Shown: positions 39,875 to 49,500 of the stretch, in pieces | How the letters are laid out: each line of letters begins with the position of its first letter | Numbering within the stretch: position 1 is the stretch's first letter | Origin: Pseudomonadota bacterium | GTDB taxonomy: Bacteria; Pseudomonadota; Gammaproteobacteria; Steroidobacterales; Steroidobacteraceae | Direction of reading: 5' to 3' | NCBI GenBank assembly: GCA_021851405.1 | Contig: JAJZDW010000013.1 | Span: 18,114 to 82,113 of the forward strand | DNA: 64,000 nt | Position numbers and translations under genes: made by a program | The notes under the pieces: model-generated | What the model was told of the DNA's origin: nothing | The model's database searches: none | The model's input: the letters and a program-made list of their open reading frames with translations, nothing else

Positions 39875-40839
39875 GCGAGCGCTATGCGCGCCAGAGCGTG
39901 CTGCCGCAGGTGGGGGCGGCCGGGCAGGCGCGCCTGGCGGCCGCCCGGGTGCTCGTCGCCGGTGCCGGCGGACTCGGCTGCGTCGTGTTGGAATACCTCT
40001 GCGCCGCGGGGGTCGGGCAGATCGAGGTCCTCGATCCGGATCAGGTGGAGCTGTCGAATCTGCACCGCCAGCCCCTCTACCGGATGAGCGATCTCGGCGC
40101 GCCGAAGGCGAGCGTCGCGGCCGCGAGCCTCACAGCGCTGAACCCCGAGGTGTCGATCCGCGGGGTCATCGAGCGGCTCACGCCCCGCAATGCGGCCGAA
40201 TGGTGTGCCCGCGCCGACGTGGTGGTCGATGCAGCCGACAGCCTCGCGCTCACCTACATCCTCAGCGATGAGTGTCATCGCCGTGGCACGGCCCTGATCA
40301 GCGCCTCGGTGCTCGGTCTGGCCGGCTATGCGGGGGTGTTCTGCGGCGGCGCGCCGAGTTATCGCGCGGTGTTTCCGCACATGCCGCAGACCGCCGGCTC
40401 CTGCGCGGCGAACGGAGTGCTCGGCAGCGCGGTCGGGGTGCTCGGGGCCCTGCAAGCGCACCTGACGCTCGCGTATCTGCTGCAGCTCGCCCCCTCGGTA
40501 CTCGGGCGGTTGGTCAGTGTCGATCTGGCCACGCTGCGCTTTGGCGGGTTCAGCTTTGCCCGTGCGAGTGAGCCGGCCGAGCCGCAGTTGCGCTTCATCG
40601 CCCCTGAAGAGGTGCGCCCGAGCGACCTGGTGATCGATCTGCGCAGTCTGGAGGAGACGCCGGTGTCGCCCCTTGCGCAGGCGCGACGCCTGTCGGTCGA
40701 GGCGCTCGGCGAGCAGCCGCTGCCCGACGCGGACCGGGTCGTGTTGTGTTGTCGCTCCGGGATCCGCGCCTGGCAGGCCGGCCGCAGGCTGCTGGCGCGC
40801 CGGAGCGGTGAGGTCGTCCTGGTCGCGTTCGGAGCGTAA
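39871..40839 (+). CDS. thiF: ThiF/MoeB-like adenylyltransferase with C-terminal rhodanese domain
   Basis: ERYARQSVLPQVGAAGQARLAAARVLVAGAGGLGCVVLEYL; rhodanese VVLCCRSGIRAWQAG. GTG start. Confidence 0.85.
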   Translation: MSERYARQSVLPQVGAAGQARLAAARVLVAGAGGLGCVVLEYLCAAGVGQIEVLDPDQVELSNLHRQPLYRMSDLGAPKASVAAASLTALNPEVSIRGVIERLTPRNAAEWCARADVVVDAADSLALTYILSDECHRRGTALISASVLGLAGYAGVFCGGAPSYRAVFPHMPQTAGSCAANGVLGSAVGVLGALQAHLTLAYLLQLAPSVLGRLVSVDLATLRFGGFSFARASEPAEPQLRFIAPEEVRPSDLVIDLRSLEETPVSPLAQARRLSVEALGEQPLPDADRVVLCCRSGIRAWQAGRRLLARRSGEVVLVAFGA

Positions 40840-40843
40840 CGGC

Positions 40844-41650
40844 ATGGGTCGACGTCCCGCGGTGCTGGTGATTGCCGGGTCGGACAGCAGCGGCGGGGCG
40901 GGTCTTGCCCGCGACGTGCGCACGCTCGAGCTCGTGGGCGCCGATGCACTCTGCGCGCTCACGGCGGTGACGGCCCAGACTGATGCGCGGGTGCTCGGGG
41001 TGTACCCGGTGCCGCCGGCGCAGGTGCGCGCCCAGATCGAGGCGGCGTTCGCGACGCGACCCATCGGGGCGGTGAAGATCGGCATGCTGGTGGATCGCGC
41101 CACGCTCGAGGCGGTCGCCGATGCGCTGCAGCAGGCCCCGGCCGTCCCCCTCGTGCTCGATCCGGTGCTGCACGCCTCCTCGGGCGCCGCGCTGCTCGAG
41201 GATCCGGGTTTCGAGCGGCTGCGCGCACGACTGTTGCCACGGACCACCGTGCTGACGCCCAACATCCCAGAGGCGGCCGCGTTGTGCGCCGACGGGATCC
41301 TCGACGCAGCGCCTGACGCGGCGCGGTTGATCGACTGGGGCCGCAGACTGCTGGCGCAGGGGCCGCAGGCGGTGCTCATCAAGGGCGGACATGCCGAGGG
41401 GGCCGAGGCGGCGGATCTGCTCGTGCGCCCCGGGGCCGAGCCGGTGTGGCTGTCCGGGGCACGGTTCGCCGTCGGACGGCGCGGCACGGGCTGCGCGCTC
41501 GCCTCGGCACTGGCCGCAGCGCTCGCCGCGGGGGCGGATCTCGAGACGGCCTGTCGACGCGCACGCGCGCACGTGCGCTCGCTCCTGGAGGCGCGGCAGG
41601 GCGAGGTTCCGCCGGCCGCGGTCACCCACCCGGCTGCGGCGCACCCGTGA
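40844..41650 (+). CDS. thiD: Hydroxymethylpyrimidine (phosphate) kinase ThiD
   Basis: VLVIAGSDSSGGAGLARDVRTLELVGADALCALTAVTAQ...VLTPNIPEAAAL...GTGCALASALAAALAAG. Confidence 0.92.
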   Translation: MGRRPAVLVIAGSDSSGGAGLARDVRTLELVGADALCALTAVTAQTDARVLGVYPVPPAQVRAQIEAAFATRPIGAVKIGMLVDRATLEAVADALQQAPAVPLVLDPVLHASSGAALLEDPGFERLRARLLPRTTVLTPNIPEAAALCADGILDAAPDAARLIDWGRRLLAQGPQAVLIKGGHAEGAEAADLLVRPGAEPVWLSGARFAVGRRGTGCALASALAAALAAGADLETACRRARAHVRSLLEARQGEVPPAAVTHPAAAHP

Positions 41651-41982
41651 GCCACGCGGCGCGCCACCGCGCCTGGGGGCCTGAGCGGAGCGCGGCCGGC
41701 GGGGGGTGCCGCGATGAGCTGGGGCGTCATCCGGGGAGCGCAGAGCCCCGCCGTCTCGGCTCGGGCTCGGCCTGGCGATTCACGCCCCCCGCTCAATGCC
41801 CTCAGGGGGTGCGGTGCGCACGCCGGGCCCGAGCGGATTCGGCGGCGCTGCGGCCCGCGGAGGGCGGACCTTGTGCGCGCCCCGGGACGACCCCATATCC
41901 TCGCCGTGGCCTGCGGGCACCACAGGGTGTCGGTGGGTTGCGCTCCCCGGACCCTGTCGGTCCGCCATTGAGACGACGCAAC

Positions 41983-42837
41983 ATGATGTCAACGCGATTT
42001 CGACTGCCGCTCGGGGTATGCCTGGCGCTGATCTCGGGCGTGGCGCTCGCCGCCGAGCCCAGTGCGCACCAGATCTACCTCGCGGTCCGCTCCGGCAACA
42101 TCGCCCAGGCCCAGCAGATGGTCGCCCAGGTGGTCAAGGATCATCCTACGAGCGCCAAGGCGCATTTCGTGGCGGCCGAGGTCCAGGCCCGGGCAGGGAA
42201 TTTCGGCCTGGCCCGCAGCCAGCTCGCGCAGGCCCAGGCGCTCGCGCCGGGACTGCCGTTCGCCAATGCGCGGGCGGTCGCTGAGCTCCAGGGTGAGCTC
42301 GGCATCAGTCGTGGGCGGGCGCGCGCCACGCGCAGCGGACACTCGGCGCACCTCGGCTGGGCGCTGCTGCTGATCGGCGGGGTGCTGGTGGTCTGGATGA
42401 TCGTGCGTCGACGCATGGCGGCGGCGGCCTATGGGAGTCCCTATGGCGGCGGGATGATGCCTGGCGGCATGGCCGCCCCACCGGGTGGGTATCCCCCCGG
42501 CGGGTATCCGCCGGGGAGCGTGCCTCCCGGGTACGGGCCCGGCTATGCGCCGGGGGGTTCCGGGCTGATGGGCAACGTGGCGTCGGGCCTCGCGATCGGC
42601 GCGGGGGTCGCGGCCGGTGAGGCGGTGGTCGGACATCTGCTCCAGGGCAACTCCGGTGGTGGCGGTGGGATCCTTCCGGACGCGGGTGCGGCACCGGCGT
42701 TCGACCCGCAGGCCAATGCGGATGCCGGCGGCAACAACTTCGGGCTGAACGATCCGGGTTCCTGGGATGACGGCAGCGGAGGCGGCGGTGGTGGCGGCTG
42801 GGACAGTGGTGGCGGCGGCGATGGCGGTTGGACCTGA
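41983..42837 (+). CDS. Secreted/membrane TPR-like protein with Pro/Gly-rich C-terminus
   Basis: Signal peptide; HQIYLAVRSGNIAQAQQMVAQVVKDHPTSAKAHFVAAEVQARAGNFGLARSQLAQAQALAPG; TM; GGYPPG repeats; acidic glycine-rich tail. Confidence 0.7.
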   Translation: MMSTRFRLPLGVCLALISGVALAAEPSAHQIYLAVRSGNIAQAQQMVAQVVKDHPTSAKAHFVAAEVQARAGNFGLARSQLAQAQALAPGLPFANARAVAELQGELGISRGRARATRSGHSAHLGWALLLIGGVLVVWMIVRRRMAAAAYGSPYGGGMMPGGMAAPPGGYPPGGYPPGSVPPGYGPGYAPGGSGLMGNVASGLAIGAGVAAGEAVVGHLLQGNSGGGGGILPDAGAAPAFDPQANADAGGNNFGLNDPGSWDDGSGGGGGGGWDSGGGGDGGWT

Positions 42838-42855
42838 CCGAGCGGTGAGGGCGCC

Positions 42856-44097
42856 TCAGGCGCCCTCACGGTTCCAGCGCCGGACCAGTGGGCCGAGGGT
42901 GGTCGCCTGCACGAGGATGCTGAAGATCGCGATCCGGTAGGTTGCGGTCACGATCAGATTGCGGGCCGGCCCGACGGGCAGCGACAGCGCGAGTGCCACC
43001 GGCAGCGCACCGCGCAGTCCGGCCCAGGTCATGAGTTTCACGAAGTGTGGCTCGAACTTCAGGAACGGCCGTAGCAGTAGCGTCGGCAGGCCGACGCTCA
43101 CGAAGCGCGCCGCGAGGACGAGCGGTAGGGCCAGCGCCGCCGGGAGCAGATAGGTCTGCACCGTGCCGGCGAGCGCGGTGAGCTCCAACCCGACCAGACC
43201 GAACAGCAGCAGATTGAGCAGGTCATCGGTGAGCTGCCAGAACTGCAGCAGCCGCTCACGCGTCGCCGCGGCAATGGCGAAGGCGCGCCCGTCGCCGCCG
43301 ACGGCGAGCCCCATCACCACCGCGGCGATGGGCCCCGAGACCCCCAGAGCGAGCGCGGCGTCGTAGCCGGCTGTGGCGAGCGCCAGGGTGATGAGGATCT
43401 CCACCGCCGGGCTGTCCACGGTGCGCAGCAAGGCAACGCCCGCCCATCCCACCAGCGCCCCGAAGGCGAGACCGCCGATGACCTGGCGTGCAAAGAGCAT
43501 CGCGACGTGCCCGACGCTCGGAGCCTGCATGCCGCTCAGCCCGAGCAGCACGATGAACAGCACCACGCCGGTGCCGTCGTTGAAGAGCGCCTCCCCGGTG
43601 ATCTGGGTGAGCAGCGAGTGTGGGACCTGCGCCTTGCTGAGCAGCCCGAGCGCGGCGATCGGATCGGTCGGGGAGATCAGGGCGCCGAACAGCAGGCTCT
43701 CGCGCAGCGTCAGCGGCAGTGCGAGCAGGCGGGCGAGGCCGTAGAAGGCGCCGCCGACGAGCGCGGTGGAGATCAGCACGCCCACGGTGGCCAGCAGCAG
43801 CACCATCCCGCGCGCTCGGCGCAGGGCGAGCACATCGACGTGCAGACTGCCGGCAAAGAGCAGCAGCCCGAGCAGCCCGTGGAACACCAGGGCGGGGAAG
43901 TTCACCCCGCGGGCGACCTCACCGCCCCAGGCCGCCACCTGCGGCACGAACGGGCTGACGCCCACGGCACCCACCGACAGCAGCAGCGCCACCGCGGTGA
44001 TGCCGATCGAATCGGGCAGGTGCACCAGCTTGTGATTGGCGTAGGCACTGAGGGCGACCACCGCGATCACCGCCGAGATCAGCGTGAAAATCGGCAT
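42856..44097 (-). CDS. CPA1-type Na+/H+ (cation/proton) antiporter
   Basis: 12-TM pattern; LLFGALISPTDPIAALGLL...ITGEALFNDGTGVVLF; MTWAGLRGALPVALALSLP. Confidence 0.88.
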   Translation of the reverse strand: MPIFTLISAVIAVVALSAYANHKLVHLPDSIGITAVALLLSVGAVGVSPFVPQVAAWGGEVARGVNFPALVFHGLLGLLLFAGSLHVDVLALRRARGMVLLLATVGVLISTALVGGAFYGLARLLALPLTLRESLLFGALISPTDPIAALGLLSKAQVPHSLLTQITGEALFNDGTGVVLFIVLLGLSGMQAPSVGHVAMLFARQVIGGLAFGALVGWAGVALLRTVDSPAVEILITLALATAGYDAALALGVSGPIAAVVMGLAVGGDGRAFAIAAATRERLLQFWQLTDDLLNLLLFGLVGLELTALAGTVQTYLLPAALALPLVLAARFVSVGLPTLLLRPFLKFEPHFVKLMTWAGLRGALPVALALSLPVGPARNLIVTATYRIAIFSILVQATTLGPLVRRWNREGA

Positions 44098-44255
44098 CAG
44101 AGCCGCTCGCGGCCGAAGGGCGCGAGCCTCGAAGTCGAGACGGGGAGGGACGGGGGCTCAGGCACTCAGCCTCCTCGACGACGGCGAGAACGGAGGCTTC
44201 AAGTATGGCATGCCCGGACCGGCGGGCCGGTCCGGGCAGCCGCACGCCGCGGGGC

Positions 44256-44657
44256 TCAGAGGGCGCTGAACAGGCTGCCCACCAGGTCGCTCGCCAGCCC
44301 GAACCCGGCGCCCATGCCGAGCCCGGACATCACGTTGCCCATGAAGCCGCCGCCGGTGCCGGCGTAGGGCTGGGCGGCCCAGCCGCGGGTCTGGTAGGTC
44401 GGCTGCGGCTGCGTGTTCAGATGCGTCTCGAGGGCGTGGATGTACTCGGCCATCTGCTGGATGAGCATCAGCGCCGACTGGTTCTGCTTCTGCACGGCAA
44501 GCGCCATCTCGCGCAGATCGAGCATCAGGTCGCGACCCATCGCCGGGTCGGTGACTTTGCTCTGCAGCTTCTCCGCCAGGGCCTTGATGCCCTGGCCGAC
44601 CTGATCGGCCTGGGTCTGCAGCTGCTGGGCCTGAGTTTCGGCGGTCTGATAATCCAT
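44256..44657 (-). CDS. Hypothetical protein with glycine-rich C-terminal motif
   Basis: MDYQTAETQAQQLQTQADQVGQGIKALAEKLQ...GGGFMGNVMSGLGMGAGFGLASDLVGSLFSAL. Confidence 0.6.
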   Translation of the reverse strand: MDYQTAETQAQQLQTQADQVGQGIKALAEKLQSKVTDPAMGRDLMLDLREMALAVQKQNQSALMLIQQMAEYIHALETHLNTQPQPTYQTRGWAAQPYAGTGGGFMGNVMSGLGMGAGFGLASDLVGSLFSAL

Positions 44658-44857
44658 GGTGCGCTCCGGTAATGAACGGTTCCGGGACGGCAAGTCCCGG
44701 CGATTCGACCCCCTGCGGGGCGGTCGGTTCCGCCTACGGTGGGGACGTCCACCCGGTCCGTCAAGCTGCGGACGCTCCGAAAGGCGTCAGGACTTGGTCA
44801 GCACTGGAGGGCTATCGTCGCAGGGCTCATTACCATCCGAACAGAGGGTCAGGTCTC

Positions 44858-45961
44858 ATGCCGATGAAACGTGCTCTTGGGCCGCTCGTGGCGCTCGCCG
44901 CCGCGGTGGCCCTCCAGTGTCCGGCCGCGCGCGCCGCCGCCCCCCTGCCGCCGCTGAAGCACATCGCCACGCTGCGCGTCCCCGGGGCGCCGCTCGATGT
45001 GTTCGACATCAGCGAGGTCAATGCCGATGGCGTGTATGCGCTCTCGGATCGCTCCAATCACGGACTCGACTTCTTCAACGCCGCCACGGATGCGTTCATC
45101 GGCCGCGCCACGGGGTTCGCGGGGTTCAATCCGGCCCAGGGTTTCGATGCCGCCGGGCCGAACGGCGTGGTCGCGGTCGGGCGCCACGAGTTCTGGGCCG
45201 GTGACGGCGACAGCACCGTCAAGGTGGTCGACCTGCGCACCCGCAAGGTCATCGCGAGCATCTCCACCGGCGGACACCGACGCACCGACGAGATGACCTA
45301 CGATCCGCGCGATCATCTCGTGGTCGCCGTGAACAACGCCGACGATCCGCCGTTCGTGACCTTCATCTCCACTCGCACGCGCAAGGTCGTCGGGCGGGTG
45401 GTGCTGCGCCAGGCGACGGATGGGGCGGAGCAACCGGTGTGGGATCCGGCCACGGGACTGATCTATCTGTCGATCCCCTCGCTCGATCACGACACCGCGC
45501 GCGGTGCGGTGGCGGTGATCAATCCGCGCACGCGCACGCTCCTGCGCTTCATGCCGGTTGCCCGCTGCATGCCGGCGGGTCTGGCGCTCGGTCCGCACCA
45601 TCATCTGTTGCTCGGCTGCAGTGACGATGGGGTGGCGGCGGGATTTCCGGCCCGCTCGTTCGTCATGAGCACCCGCGGGCGGATCGTGGCGCGTCTGCCG
45701 CAGGTGGGCGGATCGGATGAGGTCTGGTCGGACCGGCGCGCGCACCGCTACTACCTCGCGGCCGTCGCGAACACCGGCGGACCGGTGCTCGGGGTGGTCG
45801 ACTCGCAGACCGACCGCTGGCTGGGGAACATTCCGACCGGTCCGCATGCCCATTCGGTCGCGGCCGATGCGCGCAGCGGTCGCGTGTTCGTGCCGATCGC
45901 CGGGGGGCCGGGCAGCCCCTGCCCGCAGGGGTGCATCCAGGTCTTCGCGCCGCGCCGCTGA
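44858..45961 (+). CDS. Secreted YncE-like beta-propeller protein
   Basis: Signal peptide; repeated DLRTRKVIASI, STRTRKVVGRV, NPRTRTLLRF blades. Confidence 0.7.
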   Translation: MPMKRALGPLVALAAAVALQCPAARAAAPLPPLKHIATLRVPGAPLDVFDISEVNADGVYALSDRSNHGLDFFNAATDAFIGRATGFAGFNPAQGFDAAGPNGVVAVGRHEFWAGDGDSTVKVVDLRTRKVIASISTGGHRRTDEMTYDPRDHLVVAVNNADDPPFVTFISTRTRKVVGRVVLRQATDGAEQPVWDPATGLIYLSIPSLDHDTARGAVAVINPRTRTLLRFMPVARCMPAGLALGPHHHLLLGCSDDGVAAGFPARSFVMSTRGRIVARLPQVGGSDEVWSDRRAHRYYLAAVANTGGPVLGVVDSQTDRWLGNIPTGPHAHSVAADARSGRVFVPIAGGPGSPCPQGCIQVFAPRR

Positions 45962-46013
45962 GCGGCACAGCGCGGGGTCGGCGCCGGAAGACCCGGCGCC
46001 GACCCCGCAGTCA

Positions 46014-46493
46014 CTACCAGCAGGTCCCGGTCGGATTGGTGATGCCGCCGACGGCGGTCGAGGACTCGACGCCCGCGGAGTTGACCGAAAACGTCGCGCA
46101 GGTCGTATCTTCCTGCTGCTGCACTGTGCCCGGGACCGGCACGGCGGTGAGGACGTAGCCGGGCGGATTGGTGCTGAGCGTCGGTTGCTCCATCTCATAG
46201 AAACCGTCACTGCCGATCGTAATCGGCCAGCTGCCGGTATAGCCGAGCTGCCCCGCATTGGTGGTGTAGGCATTCATGGTGGCGTAGTAGCGCTCTTCCC
46301 GGGCGGCGAGCTCGAGCAGCGCCGATCGGGCCTCGGTGCGGCGCGACTGGACCACCTGGTGCTCGTAGATCGGATACGCGATCGCCGAGAGGATCGCGAT
46401 CACGAGCAGCGTGATCATCAACTCGATCAGCGTGAAGCCGGCGGTCGGGCCGGAGGGCTGCAGGCGCGGTGTGGTCCGGTCACGGTACATCAT
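46014..46493 (-). CDS. pilE: Type IV pilin-like protein PilE
   Basis: Prepilin site TAGFTLIELMITLLVIAILSAIAYPIYEHQVVQSRRTEAR. Confidence 0.9.
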   Translation of the reverse strand: MMYRDRTTPRLQPSGPTAGFTLIELMITLLVIAILSAIAYPIYEHQVVQSRRTEARSALLELAAREERYYATMNAYTTNAGQLGYTGSWPITIGSDGFYEMEQPTLSTNPPGYVLTAVPVPGTVQQQEDTTCATFSVNSAGVESSTAVGGITNPTGTCW

Positions 46494-46502
46494 GGCAGGT
46501 TC

Positions 46503-49500
46503 CTAGCGCAGCTCGATCCAGGTCTCGGGCAGCCCGATCGGGGTACCCTGAACGGTGATCTGCTGGATGTTGTGCTGACCGGTATTGGTCTGGTAGACCA
46601 GATAATACTGCACCGGGCTCGAGCCGGTGCCGCCGGTGGTCACCACCGAATCCGTACCACTCGCGTTCGACTGGTAGCCAATGGTGTGGGTATTGCCGTT
46701 GTTGATGAAGAAATTCGAGACCGGCCCGCCCGAGCGCGCGTCGATGGCGTACGTCCAGCCCGTGTCCGCGCCGGTGTTGCAGGCGAGCGGTGAGTCGATG
46801 CCCGGCAGCGTCGAGTTGAATACCACTGCGGTACCGACGATCTCCGGGTTATAGACGACCTGCTCGTAGGTGGTTTGATTGTATGCGGAATTGCTGCCCG
46901 GCAGGTTGATGTACCAACCGAACTGGCTGTTACCGGTGGTGCCGCAGGCGAGGGTGCCGGCCCAGCAGATCGGCGTCGTACTGGTGACGTTGCGATTCCC
47001 GGAGGAATCCACCGAGACGATCTGCTGCTGGAGATTGGCGATCCCGAGTGTGTCGGTGCTCGTCCCGGCGGTCGTCATCATGGCGCTCGAGCTGAGGCTC
47101 GTGAACTGGGTGAGGTTGTGCGAATTCCAGACAGACAGGTTCCAGTCCCACACGCCGTAGAAAGACTGCGTTCCGGTCTGGTAGCTGGTCGCGCTGCTGT
47201 TGGTCAGCGCGGTCTTCTCGCCGGTGCCGAAATAGAGCATCAGCTGGGTCTGGTTCGTCGTCGGATTGGTCACGAACGCCGGCGTCACCGATGAGGTGAT
47301 CGGCTGCCCGTTCGGCGTGGTGAAGATCGGCGCGGCGCTGGCGTGCCAATTCGTCGGGTCGTTGCTGGTCAGATTGAACCGCCAGACGTTTCCGTTCGAA
47401 TCCCCGGCATAGACGTAATCGACGATGTGGTCCCCGTCCATGTCGACCGGCGCGGCGTAGGCGATGCCATCGCTCTTGCCCGCCTGACCCGTGGACAGGT
47501 AGTACGTCGAGATCGCCTCCGAGGTCGGGTTGACGGTCATCACGTAGATGCCAGCATCACCGCTCGTGCTGCCGAGGCCGTTACCGAAGATGATGCCCCA
47601 GTCGCCGTTGTGCAGCAGGCGGATCACCGGGGTGCCATAGGTATTGCCGAGATTCGAGCCGCAGCTCGATACGTTCGTGCAGGTCAGCGTCGCAGGCGTC
47701 CAGTCGCCGACCACGAGACTCGAGGCGTTGCTCTCGCTGAATTGCGAGGGGTGCGTGACATCGAGCGCGAAGATCTCCGCGCCGCCGGCACCGAGGCCGC
47801 TCACCAGCCAGGTGTGCCACGCGCCGTTGTAGTACAGATCGCCGACGCCCGGGGAAGCGTCGACGTAAAAGTTGTGACCATACTGCGGGTTGGAATAATC
47901 GAGATTGGCGTTGGTGCTGTTGTGAATGTCCGCCACTACCGACTGCGGCATGTAGGCGAGCACTTCCTCGCCGGTATTGTTCGCGTTATTGAACGTGCTG
48001 CCATTCGAATTGAAGTTGCCGGCCGCGAAGGCATGCAGGAGGCCATCGTTGGCGCCGACGTACACCACGTTGAGGCGGCTCGCCTCGGCCGAGGTGTACT
48101 GCTGATAGCTTTGCCCGGAATTCTCCGGCATGACCGCCGTGGGGTAGAGCTTGTCCTGCCAGGTGACGGGCGTCTCGTAGGCGCTGTAGACCGTCTTCGC
48201 CGGCGGCCCGACCCAGGCCGGGCTGGAATCGACGATGTCCCCGAGCACGGAGTCACGATCGCGGAACAGACCGGTCGCCTGCGGGGTGATTTCGTTGGAG
48301 CGATCACCGCGCAGGTATTGGAGAAGATCCTGGCCCCAGGATGTGGTTTGACCGGCATCCAGAGCGTTTTGCTCCGACGTCGTCAGATCCGACCACTCGA
48401 AGGGGATGCCGGAAGTGCCGCTCCAGGTGAGGATGGCGCGGGTGGACGGGGACTCGGGACTGATCGAACCGGTCTGCCCGGTACTGCCGCAGGTGCTGCC
48501 GCTCGGCACCCCGGACAGGACGCACGATGCATCCCAATTGGCGGCCGTCGCGATCGAGAGGCCACCGGTGCTGGTGGCAACAAGGCTGTATGCCGTGAGG
48601 TCGCCGGTCCAGTTCGAGGGATCGTAGTAACTGAAGTACTCCTGCGTGCCGTTCTGCACACGCGAGGACTCCTGCTGGTTGACCGTCGAGGAGCTCTGGG
48701 CCTGGGTGGCAGGAGTGGCTTTGAAACACAGAAGTTCATGAATATTTGTGTCACCGCCACTCGAGCCAGCGAATCCGAAGCGAAGATTGCTGGGCAATGG
48801 ACCGTTAGCTTCTTCTATATTTTGATTTTCGAGAACGCCAACCCATGATCCACCATTATAACTGTACCAAAGGCTGAGCAGACCGTTTTGTGTAATCTTG
48901 AGCCGGTATGTGATGGGGGTCGCGTCTTTCCGGGAATATCCGCCTTGGGAATATTCGACTGCAATTTTATTCGGGATTACCTCGTACGCATTTGGAATTG
49001 CGGGGTAGTCCATAACGCTTTGGCCAGTATTCTGCCCCAAGTACAGATATTCTGAATTGCTTTGGCCATTCGGATTCGGGACGGTGTGATTCTCCCATGA
49101 CGCCCCTTGGGAGTAATTCCACAACATCCCGGTAGCACAAGTTGCCTGTACCGCGTCCTGTTGATAGTTTGGGTCGCTGGATCCGGGAGGTAGCGTTGAT
49201 GGGTAATAATCTGGATACGTGTTGTGCAACCACCACCACGCGATGTTCCCGGCGCCACGGAGGCCAATGCGATTCGGCATGTAGAATCCGCCGCTCGCGG
49301 TGTTGTCGGGGCCATTGTGACTCGTGCCGCTTTCGTTCAGGGTGTTATTGACGCCATTCAGGAAATTTCCGTATTCATCGATGCCCAGCCCAAGGTACGC
49401 GCCAACCATTCCATGGTATCTATTGTTATTGTTTTGGTTTGTCATCGAGCATGAGTAACCCAAGCTTCCGCCATATGAGCCAATAGCATCTTGCGTTGAG

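Noticed and set aside
41651-41982. Possible small ORFs between thiD and the TPR-like gene
   Set aside because: Overlapping frames on both strands with GC-driven composition only. No start context or motif.
44858-45961. YncE-like repeats considered as a DNA repeat array or CRISPR-like feature
   Set aside because: Repetition is only at protein level (beta-propeller blades). No DNA-level direct repeats with spacers seen here or elsewhere in the window.
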